From assembly GCA_000733355.1 (NCBI GenBank), contig JNVV01000061.1:115567-179566 (forward strand): a stretch of DNA of 64,000 bases, in the 5' to 3' direction. The position numbers and the translations under genes are program-made. How positions within the stretch are numbered: position 1 is the stretch's first letter; each line of letters opens with the position of its first letter. Shown in pieces: positions 11,077-23,213 of the stretch. The notes beneath the pieces are model-generated. The model was not told the origin of the DNA, did not search any database, and worked only from the letters and a program-made list of their open reading frames with translations. This stretch comes from Falciphora oryzae (taxonomy: Eukaryota; Ascomycota; Sordariomycetes; Magnaporthales; Magnaporthaceae).

Positions 11077-12064
11077 CTACCAGTTAAGCCCACTCGTGTA
11101 ATGATGATCGTAGCCTCCCCACCCATTCGGCACCCTGTAGCCCGGAGTCATGGCTTCCATCGTCATATTGTGTCGGAACGTCTCCATCTGCATTGCCATG
11201 GCCACATCAGCAGCCCCATCCCGATCCCTTGCTGTCCCTACCCGCCGCCAAACCGACACCTGTATTCCCTCGCCCAAGCAGCCTGCCTCTCCTTGTACAC
11301 CCTCTGCGTTTCCACGTCTCCCGTCGCCGGGACCCCAGGCGGAATCAGCGACTCCGTCCCGATGGGGCCGGCGGGGAGCGCCGCCGCTCCCTGGGCGGAA
11401 AGCCTGTCGCGGTGGCGTGCGAGGAGGGCGGAGTGGGCCTTTGCCTGGCCGGCAGGATAGACCAGCCCGTCACGCACCATCATGGCCCAGAAGCCCTGCC
11501 TGGTGAGGCCGGGGCCGTCGTCGCCGTTGCGGCCGTGTACTCCAGCCCGAAGATGCGCCACGCCATCTCCAGGAACGGCAGGTTGTCGTCGGGCGCGTAG
11601 CCGAGCTCGTCGTACACGGCGGCGAGGCGGGTTGGGGTCAAGATGTCGGCGGCGCAAGAGGCATCGGCCTGCAGGGCGAGGGTGAAGATGGCGTCGAGGA
11701 GACGGACAAAGTGGGCCGAGGGGGTGGTTTTGTCGGGGAGGATGAGGAGGCCCCACGATGCCGGGCCCGCCGCCGGCCCGAAGCGGACACCGGGGGTCAG
11801 CACAGGGTCGGCATGGGGAGGGAAGGTCTGGTGGTTTGATGGTAGTTGATGGTAAGGCAGCGGCTGGTTGTGGCTAGGGCTGAGCATTTGGGGACCGCCC
11901 CGGAAACTTCGCCGTCGGGCCAGCTCCATTTGCTGCTGCTGGTATTGCTGGACACCCTCCGCGACCGAATCGCGAACCCGGCGACCAACCTCCCGGAGTG
12001 TTTTGAACACCGTGATGAAGACCAGGGGGAGAAGCGGCGGCGATTGAAGAAAACGACCGAACAC
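11077..12064 (-). pseudogene. DUF7514-like fungal protein with frame break(s)
   Basis: The ATG at 12064 gives a hydrophobic N-terminus (FGRFLQSPPLLPLVFITVFK), a glutamine-rich linker, then PASWGLLILPDKTTPSAHFV and LTPTRLAAVYDELG. The frame is lost near 11535 in the word GTACACGGCCGCAACGGC. One missing base would join it to LTRQGFWAMMVRDGLVYPAG. The order 'W-G-x-L... LTP...Y... L-T-x-x-G-F...W..' resembles the fungal DUF7514 architecture from memory; function unknown. The tail may end at 11238 (CRFGGG) or, with another shift, at 11077. Confidence 0.4.
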
Positions 12065-12845
12065 CTAGACCGCCGCCGCTCCCATGCCGCGACTGGATGT
12101 GTGCCCAGGCGATGCCCACAGTATACGGAGGGGGTTTTTTACCCTCCTAACACCTCCAAACCTACTAGCGCGGGGTCTATCAGCCCCGGGCATGGCTTTG
12201 TGGCTGGGAGCGTTCACATGCATCTGGAAGCCATGGATACGCCTCTTGATAACGCTACCTTTTGCTATGACTAAATCGGAGGTGTTCGGTTCGTTGCTAG
12301 CGCCCGGTCAGGCCTTCCCGGGGCATTGCGAACACTCAGCGCGTGTGTGGATAGCGCCTATTTGGATCAGGATTTCCGCCTGACTTTTTACGCAAAACCT
12401 GGCGCTCCCTTCCATCCTCTGACTGACGTCACAGCCGCCAACCGGTCGAGAAAGGTAATTAGCCTGAGCTGGGCGGTAGCGGGGCATTGTTGGAAGAACA
12501 GTGCCGTTTCCTGGAGCTCATTTGTTCTAGAGAGCTGGAAAAAAAAAAAAAAAAAAAGAGTGCTTGACAGCACTTTGGGATGGTACGAGCAGAGATCGGG
12601 CAGGCAGAGATCGAACAGGGCAAAAAACCGACCAGCCGGAAGCCGCGGACACTGGGCACGCCGACGCCGTCTCGGCACAGCACCCGAACTCGCCCTCGGG
12701 GTAACATAGCAATGCAGCTGCTGCTCCCGACTCGCCCCTCGGCCACGCGTAGGCAGTCGCTGTCGCTGCGGCAGAACATCAAGTGGATGGAGAGCTGCCC
12801 TCCAGATTCCAGATTCACCGTCCCCGGTCCGCCCTCGGCGAGGGA
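12065..12845. other. Intergenic with A17 run at about 12540-12556
   Basis: No recognisable coding sequence. The A17 run is one of many poly-A or poly-T tracts in the window. Confidence 0.45.
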
Positions 12846-12990
12846 TCAGATGTCCATGCCGCCCTGCCAGTCCTCTTCCGCCTCGGCAAACTTGTCCCAA
12901 AATTCTTGCTCAGGTTCCGAATCGCCATCAAGCCCGAAAGAGAACTCGTCGCCCATGACCAGAAGGGCCATATTATGCGGCTCCTCGCTC

Positions 12991-13031
<41 letters not shown>

Positions 13032-13094
13032 GCCATCCCTGAAGAGCCCCGAGCTCCGGATGGCCTTCAGCAGCAGCGGCATTTGTAGCGACAT
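12846..13094 (-). CDS. Small acidic protein with poly-Asp run, interrupted by an in-frame TAG
   Basis: The minus strand from ATG 13094 reads MSLQMPLLLKAIRSSGLFRD-G, then TAG (13031-13029), then about twelve Asp residues encoded by a GAT microsatellite. It continues into a strongly acidic, non-random tail (DEFSFGLDGDSEPEQEFWDK, AEEDWQGGMDI) ending with TGA at 12848-12846. Codon choice and acidity support real coding. I do not recognise a family. It may be the last exon of a larger gene, or a short protein whose poly-Asp tract expands by slippage. Confidence 0.4.
12991..13028. repeat. TCA/GAT trinucleotide microsatellite (about 12 units)
   Basis: An uninterrupted TCATCA... array on the plus strand, read as GAT (Asp) codons on the minus strand. 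Confidence 0.95.
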
Positions 13095-13353
13095 CGTGGC
13101 GTTGTCCCTCTCGCTCGCTGCAACGCGAATGTATTTGGCATCCAAGAGTCGGTACCGGGCTGCCCAGACAATCCGAAAAAGGAAAAAATGAGGGCGACCA
13201 AAACCCAAGTCCGCTGTAGAAAAACGGAGCCCCAGCTAGTAGAACAACCTCACCCCGATGAATGAAAGCTTCCATCACCCAGGACGAAACGGCCTAAATC
13301 ATCTACGGCATACACCCACGGTAATCAGGCTCCGAATGATTACCGGAAAATTA

Positions 13354-16116
13354 TTAGGCGTAATCCTCCATATCCTCGGACCTGCGGATGGGCTGGGACA
13401 AGGTCTCGATGAGCTGGGAGGATGGGTTAGCAACGGCAGTGCCGGGCAGCGGTTTACAGAGGCGGGAAAAAGACCCTCCTTACCCATCTGTCGAGCGCTC
13501 GGTAGTTCTCGCCGAACTCTCTCAGTTTGTCATCAAATTTTTCTGCCGTTTGCTGTTAGATGACTGCGACGAGAGTTGGCGGCACGGTGCGTGTGGAATA
13601 GTGCCTACCAGAAACAATAAAAGTCACGGGTGCAATCTCGGTGTTGCTCTCGAGTGATTTCATGAAGTTGGTGGCCTTCTTGTTGTCACCCACCACACCA
13701 ATCACAAACTTGACAGCTAATGATTGGTTGGGATACTATCAGCAATGGTGGCCCAGACAAAAGTGTATCAAGCCCAAGGAGGGGAAGTTGCGGCAAGGCA
13801 GAAGAAGGGAAAAAAAAAAAAAAAAAACGTACTGCCGCGAGGATACCCGGCCTTTTCCAGTTTGGAACCACACTCCGCGATGACGTTTCCCAGAACCTCC
13901 TTTCCCTCAGGCTCGGGCGCGCCGTCGGTGACGATGGAGACGAGCAGCGGCCTGCCGAGGGTTTTGTTCTGGAGCTTGCTGTAGACCATGGGCTCCAGGA
14001 TTTTGGCATCCAAGTACATGCCGATCTCGGTGTCGCCCCCCTTCACCGGCCCGGCGCGGTCTATGGCCCTTTCCAACTCGGCGAGGGTCAGGGAGGTGGA
14101 CTCCTCGCCGCCGTCCTGGTTGATGAAGCGCAGAGCCACGCCCTCGCCCTCGGGAAGGGTACGTGTGGTGATCTGCGCGATCCGCTTGACCAGCTTCTTC
14201 TGGTTCTCCCAGCGATCGTTGCGCCTGGTGGAGGAGCTGTCGTCTTTTTATAGGAGGTGGGTCAGAATTGAAAATAAAAACACGGGGGGTGCCTCAAAGG
14301 CCGCGGCTGGGAATTGATATGAAATACCGCAGTAGAACACCTGCTGATGCAGGGAGACCTTGACCGTCTTGGACACGAGGTCTGGCTTTCCGAGGTCTGT
14401 ATCTTGGTGTTTCTCCAACTTTGCAGCCTCCCGGGCGACTTTTCCGGCGAACTCCTCTTTGTCCTTGAAAAAGCACCCCAGCACGCCGTTTTTGTTGATG
14501 TAGCTGCCAATGTCGGAAACATCCCGGGATGTGTAGGTGCCCCATTGGTCGCTCGCGAGCTGGTCGGTCATGCCCTCGTCTCCCTTGTCCGGTTCGGGTT
14601 CGTCTGTGTCCCCCGGCCGCCGGACAGCCTGAGACCAGCGGAAGAAGTTGTCCTTGTCCCACATCTCCTTGACGCGTCGAAGCTCCTCCTTGTTGTCGCC
14701 AAAATAGGCCCTTTCGTGACGCGTTTTCGACAGGGTTCTGTCTGGAAAGTTGACGAAGGCGGCCTCGCCGTTTATGGAGAGGGGACTCAGTCGGGCCTTG
14801 GCCTCGCCGTGGAAGCGTCGCATATCCCCCTCCATCCATTTTTCCGCCCACTCCACCGTGATGTACATGTGATACACAGCCCGGCGCCAGAAAAAGGCCG
14901 TGTCCGCGGCCCCCGGCTCCGTCGCCTTGCCCCCGGAGTGGATCCAAGTGGCTAGGAACTGGACCTCCTCGCCCTGGAATTTGGTCCGGAACTTACTCGT
15001 CAAGCTCTGGATGGTGCCGGTGGCGTTCTTGATGGTGTCCCCGTCGTTCTCGAAGACGAAGGAGCTGAAGAGCTCGTACGTTTTGTTGGTTGGATAAGCT
15101 CGCTCCTTTTCTTCCAACCACTGGGCCGCGAGCGTTTCGTGAAGGAAGCGGGTGGACGTTTCGGGCAGCACTCGGCGTTTGAGCTGGCCCTTGAGCTCCG
15201 GCCTCCCGACGGACTTGTCCATAATCTCGTCCATGATCTTTTCGTACTGGGTCTTGCCGCCATCAAAGGTGACCAAGAACCGAACACCAAACTTCTCCTT
15301 GCCTTCCCGAAGACTGCAAATCCAGGTGCTGTCGATGGTTAGCTCGTTGGGCCACTGCGCCGTGTAGAACCTGTTCATCGTGTCGACGACATCGTCCGTG
15401 AACCCGCCTACGTGCTCGAGGGGCCATGTATATCTCCCCGCCGTCACCAGCCCTTCCTCGTTCTTCAGCTTTTTGATTTCCAGTTTCAGCTTGACCAAAA
15501 CGCCAAAGTTGCCACCTCCCGCGCCGCGGAGGGCCCAGAAGAGCCTGCCCTCGCGGGACTCCGGATGGTTCGATTTCCCGACTGTTACCAAGTCGCCGTC
15601 TGCGGTGACTATGGTCGCTTCAGCCAGAGTGTCGCACCCCATGCTGAGGGTTCGTGTGAAGGGACCGAGGCCGCCGCCCAGGATGAAGCCGCTGACTCCC
15701 ACGGTAGGGCATCGCCCGCCATTGATGATGTAGCCGTTGCGCCGGCCGCTGATGAGCTTTTGGTACACGTGCCCCCACTGACAGCCAGCCTCCACGGTCA
15801 CGGTTTTCCCTTCCATATCGAGGTCCCCGGCGTGGTTCATTCTCCTCAGGTCCAGTGAGATGCCGCAGAACGCGGTGGAGTGCCCTGCGTAGGAATGGCC
15901 GTTTCCCTTGACGGTGACTTTGAGACCCTTCGACCTGGCTTTCTTGATAATGGCTTTGACTTGGTGTATAGTTTCGGGCTGAATTACGCAGTCGGGTTGC
16001 GAGAAGCGAAACAAGAGGTTGGAAGTGGCGATGGCTTTGTTGTAACCGTCCTCCCCGCGCTCCAGAACGGGGATGTTCTTGTTCTTGAGCTCGACAATGA
16101 CCGTATCCGTCTCCAT
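13354..16116 (-). CDS. Fusion of a berberine-bridge-type FAD oxidase and a von Willebrand A domain
   Basis: Exons: 16116-14328, 14243-13833, 13717-13609, 13542-13484 and 13413-13354. Residues 1-470 or so are a FAD-linked oxidase: KGNGHSYAGHS (His of the bicovalent flavin site), GGRCPTVGVSGFILGGGLG (Cys and glycine loop), RGAGGGNFGVL, and a C-terminal BBE block with AYFGDNKEELRRVKEMWDKD then NFFRWSQ. The same frame runs without a stop into an N-terminal vWA region (LASDQWGTYTSRDVSDIGSY). The intron at 14327-14244 then completes QQVFYC|DDSSST, the metal-site (MIDAS-like) motif, followed by RPLLVSIVTDGAPEPEGKEV. Later exons give FVIGVVGD, EKFDDKLREF and LIETLSQPI. No signal peptide is seen, so the protein is likely intracellular. 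One extra A near 13672 (AACAAAGAAGGCC) breaks the third exon by one base. The fused frame is seen directly; its function is inferred. Confidence 0.75.
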
Positions 16117-16619
16117 TGTTGAGAATCGGAAAGTATAAATTACAAGATAATTCAACTTGCTCAAAGTACGGCAAAGAGTTCGGGTGCACAAGCGTGGGAA
16201 TGAGGAGCAGGATAGGAAGTGCTGCTGCTGGAGAGAAACATGAATTCCATTTTGCCGACCACCGAGGGTCTGCTGGCGGGCCTTGAATAAGACAGTCAAC
16301 ATTTGCCCATGCCAGCCAGAAACGTCCGTCCACCCTCCACCATGCTTGCAACCACACCATCTACTAAATTATAGCGCTTTCCGCGGGGGCTCTCCAATCT
16401 TGTCTGCGGGAATTACCAGACCCTCTGGCATAGCTGGGCATCTGGCCTATAATGGAACTCCTGGAGGTATTAAAGCGGTACGTATTTGAGGGCTTGGGCA
16501 TAAACGCGGAGGTTTTCGCTGTAGATGTCAATTTGGCGGTATTCAAACCGCGGGTTGTACATTGCACACGGCACTTGGTAGTTTCTGGAAATCGCAATGG
16601 CGAAGAAAACCGGAACGGC

Positions 16620-16885
16620 GTCGATGCCCGACCCCGTCAAGAAACGCTACCGGGACGGCATCGATGCCTGACCCCATCAAATCGAGGCTCCAAACAGGAT
16701 GGGAAAGCAAGCCGAGGCTCCAAACCGGCCGTAGCTCGGTCTCGACCATGCAAGTTGGGCTATACCGACCCAACGATGCAGTTTCGGCCAATAGCATATA
16801 AGCCGAATTTCAACCAAGCTGTAATATTGCTTTGGCCGTGCAGTTTTGGCCATGCGGGTTTGGCCATGCGGGTTTGGCCATTCGC
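16620..16885. repeat. Short direct repeats
   Basis: Two copies of an ACGGCRTCGATGCCYGACCCC word lie about 40 bp apart near 16620-16670, followed by two 'gaggctccaaac' copies. At 16830-16880 a 14-bp TTTGGCCATGCGGG unit is repeated two to three times. No gene is supported between 16117 and 17090. Confidence 0.55.
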
Positions 16886-17094
16886 AAAACAAGTCGGGGC
16901 TCCAGGAAAGCTGCAGCTGTTGTGGCGCGGCGCGCCCTCTCGTGCGTGCGCCCCATGATTTGCTGGACATGCGCCTCACACCACCACAAACCTGGCACCG
17001 GCCCTCTTTTGAACTGATCTTCGTGAAAATTTTCAGCCGCGGCCTCGGCCAAAACGCGGTCGATCCCTGCGCCGGTGTCAGAGATGACCATTAG

Positions 17095-17330
17095 GGTGGC
17101 GAGTCGTCGGCCTCATGGATTTCCACTTCGACCAACTGGCGAGCTGCCTTGACGGGGCATATCTTCTCTATCTAGGTCGTCGATGCGGCCCGTGAGATCG
17201 TTGATGAACCTGTTGAAATTTTGGCCGTCGTATAGCGCCCACGGCGCGCTTTTCCACGAGGCTGGTCTCCTGCCGCTGGCGGACCACGCTTTCGAGGCGT
17301 CCGCAGAGCCGTTGGAAACCGGCTGCATGT
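17095..17330 (-). pseudogene. HeLo (prion-forming NLR N-terminal) domain relic
   Basis: The minus strand encodes WALYDGQNFNRFINDLTGRI then DDLDRE, close to the conserved W-A-L-x-D-x-x-x-F-x-x-x-I-x-x-L-x-x-x-I-x-D-L segment of HeLo domains. A neighbouring frame gives ARQLVEVEIHEADD and another ISDTGAGIDRVLAEAAAEN. The pieces follow in order but in different frames and lack a start. HeLo domains drive cell death in fungal incompatibility; this piece is too short and broken to act. Confidence 0.4.
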
Positions 17331-17339
17331 CTGTCGAAA

Positions 17340-20140
17340 CAATACCAGACCTTCCTGCTTAGCGCTAAGCTCGTAATGGAGCAACAACCGCGACCGCGAT
17401 AGCGGCGGTTGTAGTGTGGCGGTGGGAGAGAGGACGACAGCCACTGCGATGGGGTGGCTTGACAAGGAGAAGCGCGAGCGCACGAACAAAGCGATACCCA
17501 TCAGAGCCGGATGGGGTCAATTGAAAGTGGTGGAGAAAGATGTATTGTATTGTAGTCGGGAAGAGGCCCGGGGGCCGGTGCGGCGTGGCCTGCAGGCGGG
17601 GCAGGCGGGGAGTCACGTGCAACCCCTATGGGCCGTGACAAGTGCCGCGCACCGGAAAAGATCCCGCCGTCCTCAGCGAGCCTCAATATATTGTACAAAG
17701 CCAAAAGGTTCAAAGATGCAACGGGCCATGCTGAGCCGCCGTGGCGTGGCGGTTCGTCACTCCCAAACAGACTTTCCGCCGCCACACCCGTATTTATAAA
17801 ACCCAGCTTTCTTTTTAAGTACTTTGCCTCAAAAGCAAAACCCTGATTGTAACATGAGTGCATCCTGCTGCCCGTGGTGCTGAGGGCAGGTGCAACCCGC
17901 TGCCCAGCGCCGAGACGGCCAGCGCCGAGCATCGCCCGCCGAGGACGGCCGCAAAGACTGCGAAGGCCGAGGACTGCCGGGCCTCCTGTGCGGGGTTAAA
18001 CCACGCGCCTCGCTCCTTTTTACGAGCCAAAGCGGATCACGAGCCAAAGCAGGCTTGAAAAAAAATGCAGGAGAGCGGGCAAGCCTGCAGGCAGTAGAGG
18101 AAGAGAGCTGAAAAGGCAACCAATTAAAGCTGGAGACCTACCTACAGCACACTCAATTAGGCCCCCTGGACGCGCCAAGCCGGGAGCCATCTAGGCAGGA
18201 TTATTCGCGGCGACGTGCAACGGCAGCCTGTGGCTGGATTGGCGACCCCGAAGAAACCGAGGGAACGGGACGGGCCCTGGAAAAAGCATCGACCGGGGGG
18301 GCGTGGGAAAAATTCATGGTGTTCATATCAACCGTTTGTGGGCCCACGCACCCCTGCGACAGTCAATGTTGCGGCCAGGCTGATGGAGGCACGATGGCCT
18401 CGCATTGGTGTTATGCACGAAGATTCTACGCCGAAGAGAGGGGAAAGGAAAAGGCGCCGGCGCGACGCGCGTCTGAAATTATACGTCCCCTCTGTGTGGC
18501 TTGCGCGCTTGCGCCGGCCTCACAGTTGTGGTGGTGCCACTGGATGTTGCAGGTTTTGATCAGTCAGATGCACGGACGTGTTGGGTTGCAGGCACATGGC
18601 GCATCATCAGACAGACAGAACAATCAGATCAATTCACTCTCGTTACGCTGTGCAACAGGTGCCACTGGACCCGTCACAGCCAACCCCTGCCCCCTGCGAC
18701 AGATAGCCCCTGCAACAAGCAGCGCAGAGGAATCGACTTTCATTTGGTTTGACGTTTTTGTCGCGGTTGTCTCTCCTCCCCACCTAAAAAGCCAAGAGCA
18801 TGAAGCACAACCTCTTGAAGAAAACGGAGGCCTGGACGAAACGAGGACGGCTGGATTAAGGTTCTGCTATGATTTAAAGCCGGCCCCTAAAACCCAACCG
18901 TTCGGGCTCCTATCTAAACGGCAAAGCCACACCACCCTTTGGGATTACACGATGCCATTTTTGCTCAAAAAAAAAAAAAAAAAAAACTTTGATACCGCCC
19001 TGCAGCGTCTTTCGATCATCCCGCGCTAAACCCGGAGCAGAAATAGAAAATACAAGCTATTCGGCGCGTGCGTCCGCGGCTGTGTTCGAGCAAGCCCCTT
19101 TTTTCAAAATCAGCTCATTGTCACAAGCTTTCCTTGCGGCACATCGCCGGCTTCAACGCCCTGCTCTACCGACCCGCCAAACCAGAGCCTGGGCCGGGAC
19201 ATTCTTTTTCGGGCGCAACAAACCAGAATTACAACGCCAACCTAGGCCTAATCCGCGCGAGTTCTCATTTCAGCTCCCCGCGAATCTTGGCCGCAAATGG
19301 CCTAGAGCTCCGACCGTAGCGGCCATGTGGCTGGAGAAATAAGATAGCATTCCCAACACACAACATGACCTGGCAGACACCTTATCGCAACCAATGAGCA
19401 TGGAGGCCATGCTCGACGACGAGCGCCGGGACGTGCTGGCGCTCCTCGAGAGCACTGCCTCGGCCGGTGTTGGAGGCGCCGACTGACGGGCGCCTGCTTC
19501 CCGTCCCCGCACACCAGCGCCCGCTCTCCCGCGCAGCACGCTCGATTTCGACGGTCCCGTCTCAGGGTCTGCCGCGGCCGCCAAGGAGAGGAAAGGAGCC
19601 CTCGCCCGGCTCCTGTCATGCTAGTTTAGAGTACGCCGAACCTGGACAGCCCGCCGCCGCAGGTCAAGCGGCCCATGAGCCCCACACGTCCCCGCTCTCC
19701 AGCCCGTGCGCGCAGTCGGATCAAAGCCAACAATGATCTGCACCATGACGTTCCGTTGTCCCGACCCTTGTACAAATACCCCCCAACTGGGATGCAGCCC
19801 CGCATGCATCCGAACGCGCCACCGGAGCTAGCGCGGTTTCTTCTTGTGAGTAGCGCCTGCTGCATATCCTTCTGCCCTTGTCCTTGCTTGTCAGATGGCT
19901 GCTCCCCCTTTTTTTTCGCCCTGTCCTTGTCTCCCGACAATCTTATTTAAGCTTATTACAGTGCGGAACTACTGTGATCACGTGACCGGTCTCCACTTTC
20001 CTGTCCTGCTGCCCGCTGTCCTTTCTTTCCCTTGCGGGGTTGGCCAGCGCTTTTTGTCATCTACTACCAGAGGCCGTGGAGAACAGAATGGGTTTTGGTC
20101 CCAGTAAGCCTTCAGACTACGAGCGAGCCGCTTCGAATTG
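17340..20140. other. No complete gene; poly-A tract and low-similarity frames
   Basis: An A run lies at about 18967-18986. A short plus-strand frame at 19394-19486 starts MSMEAMLDDERRDVLALLES and then stops; it looks protein-like but is unrecognised. The remaining long frames (for example 18316-19029) show no domain and biased composition. Confidence 0.4.
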
Positions 20141-20166
20141 CCAGAGGAATCATTCCTGTGCTCAAG

Positions 20167-20357
20167 GAGACAATTATTCACGGACTGGAACCATGTCAGA
20201 CCTCGAGGGAGCCATCCGAGTAGGCCGAGAAGCCGTCGATGCCACTCCACCGGACCATCCGGCCCGGGCTGTGTTGTTGGGCAGCCTCGGAGCTGACCTA
20301 GGCTATAGGTGCTCTCGGACTGGGGCGATGGCAGACTTCGAGGGACCCAGAAAATGC
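20167..20357 (+). pseudogene. TPR-array fragment of an NLR/CHAT-type protein
   Basis: The plus strand reads YSRTGTMSDLEGAIRVGREA, then VDATPPDHPARAVLLGSLGA, then a second unit start, CSRTGAMADFE. This is the 42-residue, highly self-similar TPR unit of fungal NB-ARC/CHAT TPR proteins. Only about one and a half units remain; it ends at a T16 run (about 20358-20373). No NTPase domain is adjacent. A relic, or a fragment captured during repeat turnover. Confidence 0.65.
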
Positions 20358-20373
20358 TTTTTTTTTTTTTTTT

Positions 20374-21405
20374 CACTGCCTTGCAGCTGCCCGCTTCCGT
20401 TGTGGTTGTGCGTGTCGCAGCTGGACGCCGTCTCCTATCGTCTCCAGCCATCCTTGTAGATGAGCAAGCATACGCCATCGCCAAAACGATAATCGACTTG
20501 ATTCCCTTGTTGGCTCTCGTTTTCTCCAAAACTCGGACCACCGGTACCTCCAAAAAACCGGCTACGTGTGCTAGGCACCCACCGGCGTCGGCACAACTTT
20601 CACCTCTAAATACTCTCTTTACCGTAAGTGATTAGCGGTGGCGGCATTGTTTGGCATTGCTTAGGGCTGCCAGGGGCGTTTTAGTCCTGCAGGGGGCGTT
20701 GTGTGTGCGTGCCATTGGTTCTGTTCCGTGGCAGTGGGCGGCTTTTGCCGGATACCCGGTGCGATGTGTCGAGTAGCCGCACCGGGATAACGTTGCGAGG
20801 CCTGGGGCATGTGCACCTGCCTCTTCGTAGGGCTCTGGAAGAGCCCCAGCCGGCGTACGGTCGTGTGTTCCATGCGACGCACCATGTCCCTCCCCGCACA
20901 TGACACCACTCCTTCGGACGTGATATGGAGGGGTATGGAGATGGCGCATCGGCGCCGTCATGCACTAATGCACGGGCGTCATTCCAAACCCCAGGCCAGG
21001 GCACATTGGCGTGAGTGATGAAGCAATGAGACCGAGCCTTCGGGGCGCTAATGCCGCTGTGGCACAACACCCCGGCCTTCAGCTTCATGGTGTGTCCTTG
21101 GCCGACACTTTTGGCTATTCCATGGTGGCGCCGCTCCGGCGAAAGCCCCATTAGACTATCGAGACGACGGCCAAGTCTCGACCTCTCTTTTTCTCGGATT
21201 TCTCCGCCAGCCCAAGTCTTCTCCGCGACAAGTCGGCATCGCCCAGGCCTTAAAAGAGGATGCTTGGGACGCGGCAACACGCAACCTCTTCTCTCTGCCA
21301 CACTGCTTGGAAACCTGGCAGAGACAATCCCCAGGCTTCGCGCGCAGCTCTTGCAGATCCTGACAAGATCCCGTGCAGCAGATCACTGCGTCTCAGTCCA
21401 GCACG
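20374..21405. other. Intergenic, upstream of the rhodopsin-like gene
   Basis: A 206-codon minus-strand frame at 20681-21301 has no domain and a shadow-like composition; not called. Confidence 0.4.
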
Positions 21406-21909
21406 ATGGGCGGCATCACCTTCGCGTCGAGTGTGGTTCGTGAACCCCCTTTTTTCTGCCACGGCCTACATTCGCCCTCTCTCTCCGCAGTTTGCAACTA
21501 AAGGTCGGTGCTAACGTCCGCCATTGCCTGACCCGACAGGCGACCCAGAGCCTGCTCGCTTTGGTCGTCCTCGTCCTCATATGCGCCCGCTTCTACCTCA
21601 GGCTCGGCATCCAGCGCAAACGGCCCGAGGCCAGCGACTACTTCATCCTCGTCGCCTGGATGTGTGCGCTCGCCTCGTCGTCGGTCGACGTCCTCATCCT
21701 CAGCATGCGGTGGGATCCAGCCCTCCTCATGACGTACGAAAATTACGAGGGCAGCACCGACGAGTTTGTCCTTTACCTAAAGGTGCGCCCGCGCTGCGTG
21801 TTCTCGAGACCTCGGGGGTTTGCTTCCCAAGTTGGTGTCGGTCCTACGGGCACTTTATCCAAGGGCCAGGGGACGCGTGTTTTCTTCTTCTTCTTCTTCT
21901 TCTTCTTCT

Positions 21910-21941
<32 letters not shown>

Positions 21942-23213
21942 CTCTCGCTCCCGTTGCGACTAACATGCTCCCGACTTCGGTCTGTAGTACGCCTTCATCG
22001 GAACTTTCTTCTTCTACGCCGGCTTCTACTTGGCCAAGTTCGCCATCCTGTCCGTGTACCTGCAGCTCTTCCCCCGGCACCTTAAAACCAAACGACACCT
22101 GCTATACGCTACGATAGCATATAGCGTCGCGTGCTTCATCACGTCCATTTTGCTCGTGCTCCTATCGTGCCTCCCGGTCCAACGAAACTGGTAATCCACC
22201 CTTGGTTGTTCGAGCGCCGCCGGCCCCCTCCTCCTCCTCTCACCTCCCCTCTCCCCTGTTGCTTGGCTGGCCACTGTAGGTTAACGCCGACTTCTCCAGG
22301 TCGACCGTACCGGATGATGTCTGCTCATTTATAATAATCAGTGACATCGAGTGGGGTCTTCACATCTCCTCCTCCATCTTAAGTACGGCACCCTCGACGA
22401 CAAAACCCGAAAACATATAAAAATCGACAATAAACCACGGAACGCTAACCAGGGAGGGAGAGGGTACAGTTTTCCTCCTGCCGTTCCTGATTCTGAAGGG
22501 CATGAAGATGAAGCGCTCGGTCAAGATCGGCCTTTACGCCACGTTCGGCCTCGGATTCATCGACCTTGCAGTATGCAGCGGCCTTCGCTATGTTTGGATC
22601 CGCTGGTCGATAACCAATGTAACCTTGGCAGCCCTCGGTATGTGGATCGCGGCCCTACCTCGCTTCCTGATATGCGTCTGTCAAATCGTTCCGGTTGATC
22701 ATGGAGGCTGGGGGACTAACCCTGTTCGGTTCGAACCCGAAAACCACAATAGACCTGTACTGCGCTCTCGACCAGTACGTCTGCCTGATCATCGCCTGCC
22801 TGCCGCCCCTTAGACCGTACCTGCGCGTCTTGCGCCTCGACGGCTCTACCGCCGCCTCGGGCACTGGGGGGAGCGGGAAGGCGGGAGGCCGGGCGTTCTC
22901 GGGCGCTACGGGGAGCGGGCAGCCGCAGCTGTCCAAGGGGTCGAGCTACCGCAACCACCGAAGACAGCAGTCGCGCCTGTCGGCGATCCCGGGAGACGTC
23001 GAGGCCGCGCGGCTGGCCAGCATCGACGGGATCGACGACGGTGTCGACGGCGGCGGCAGAGCGGACGGGTACGGCTACGAGCTCAAGGACGTGCCGCAAG
23101 GCCCTGCGGCAGCCCCCCAGACGACCAGCGGGGAGGGCATGTGGTCGTCCTCCAGCCTCCCTGATGGACCGGCGCGCGGGGTGGCAGGGCCGCTGACGCG
23201 CTCGGGGGAGTAG
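21406..23213 (+). CDS. Rhodopsin-like fungal integral membrane protein (PF20684 type), two frameshifts
   Basis: Proposed exons: 21406-21435, 21540-21782, 21988-22190, about 22280-22382 and 22470-23213. TM-rich segments appear in the family order: SLLALVVLVLICARFYLRLG then KRPEASDYFILVAWM; FIGTFFFYAGFYLAKFAILS then VYLQLFPRHLK; CFITSILLVLLSCLPVQRNW; IISDIEWGLHISSSIL; FLLPFLILKGMKMKRSVKIG and CALDQYVCLIIACLPPLRPY. A long Ser/Gly-rich cytosolic tail ends at 23213. Family members are seven-helix plasma-membrane proteins of unknown ligand. The first donor (GTTCGT) is weak. Single-base breaks are needed near 22300 (before STVPDDVCSF) and near 22700 (before IMEAGGLTLFGSNPKTTIDL). The intron 21783-21987 contains a long TTC/T tract. 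Confidence 0.75.
21881..21941 (+). repeat. TTC microsatellite running into T29
   Basis: About ten TTC units followed by a T run, inside an intron of the rhodopsin-like gene. Confidence 0.95.

Noticed and set aside
13024..13278. Poly-Met frame across the GAT microsatellite
   Set aside because: It is a shift of the poly-Asp frame; the Asp frame continues into a sensible acidic tail.
16830..16885. CRISPR-like short repeats
   Set aside because: The 14-bp units are contiguous without spacers, and the window is eukaryotic.
20681..21301. A 206-codon minus-strand frame
   Set aside because: No domain, odd composition, and no start context or splice support.
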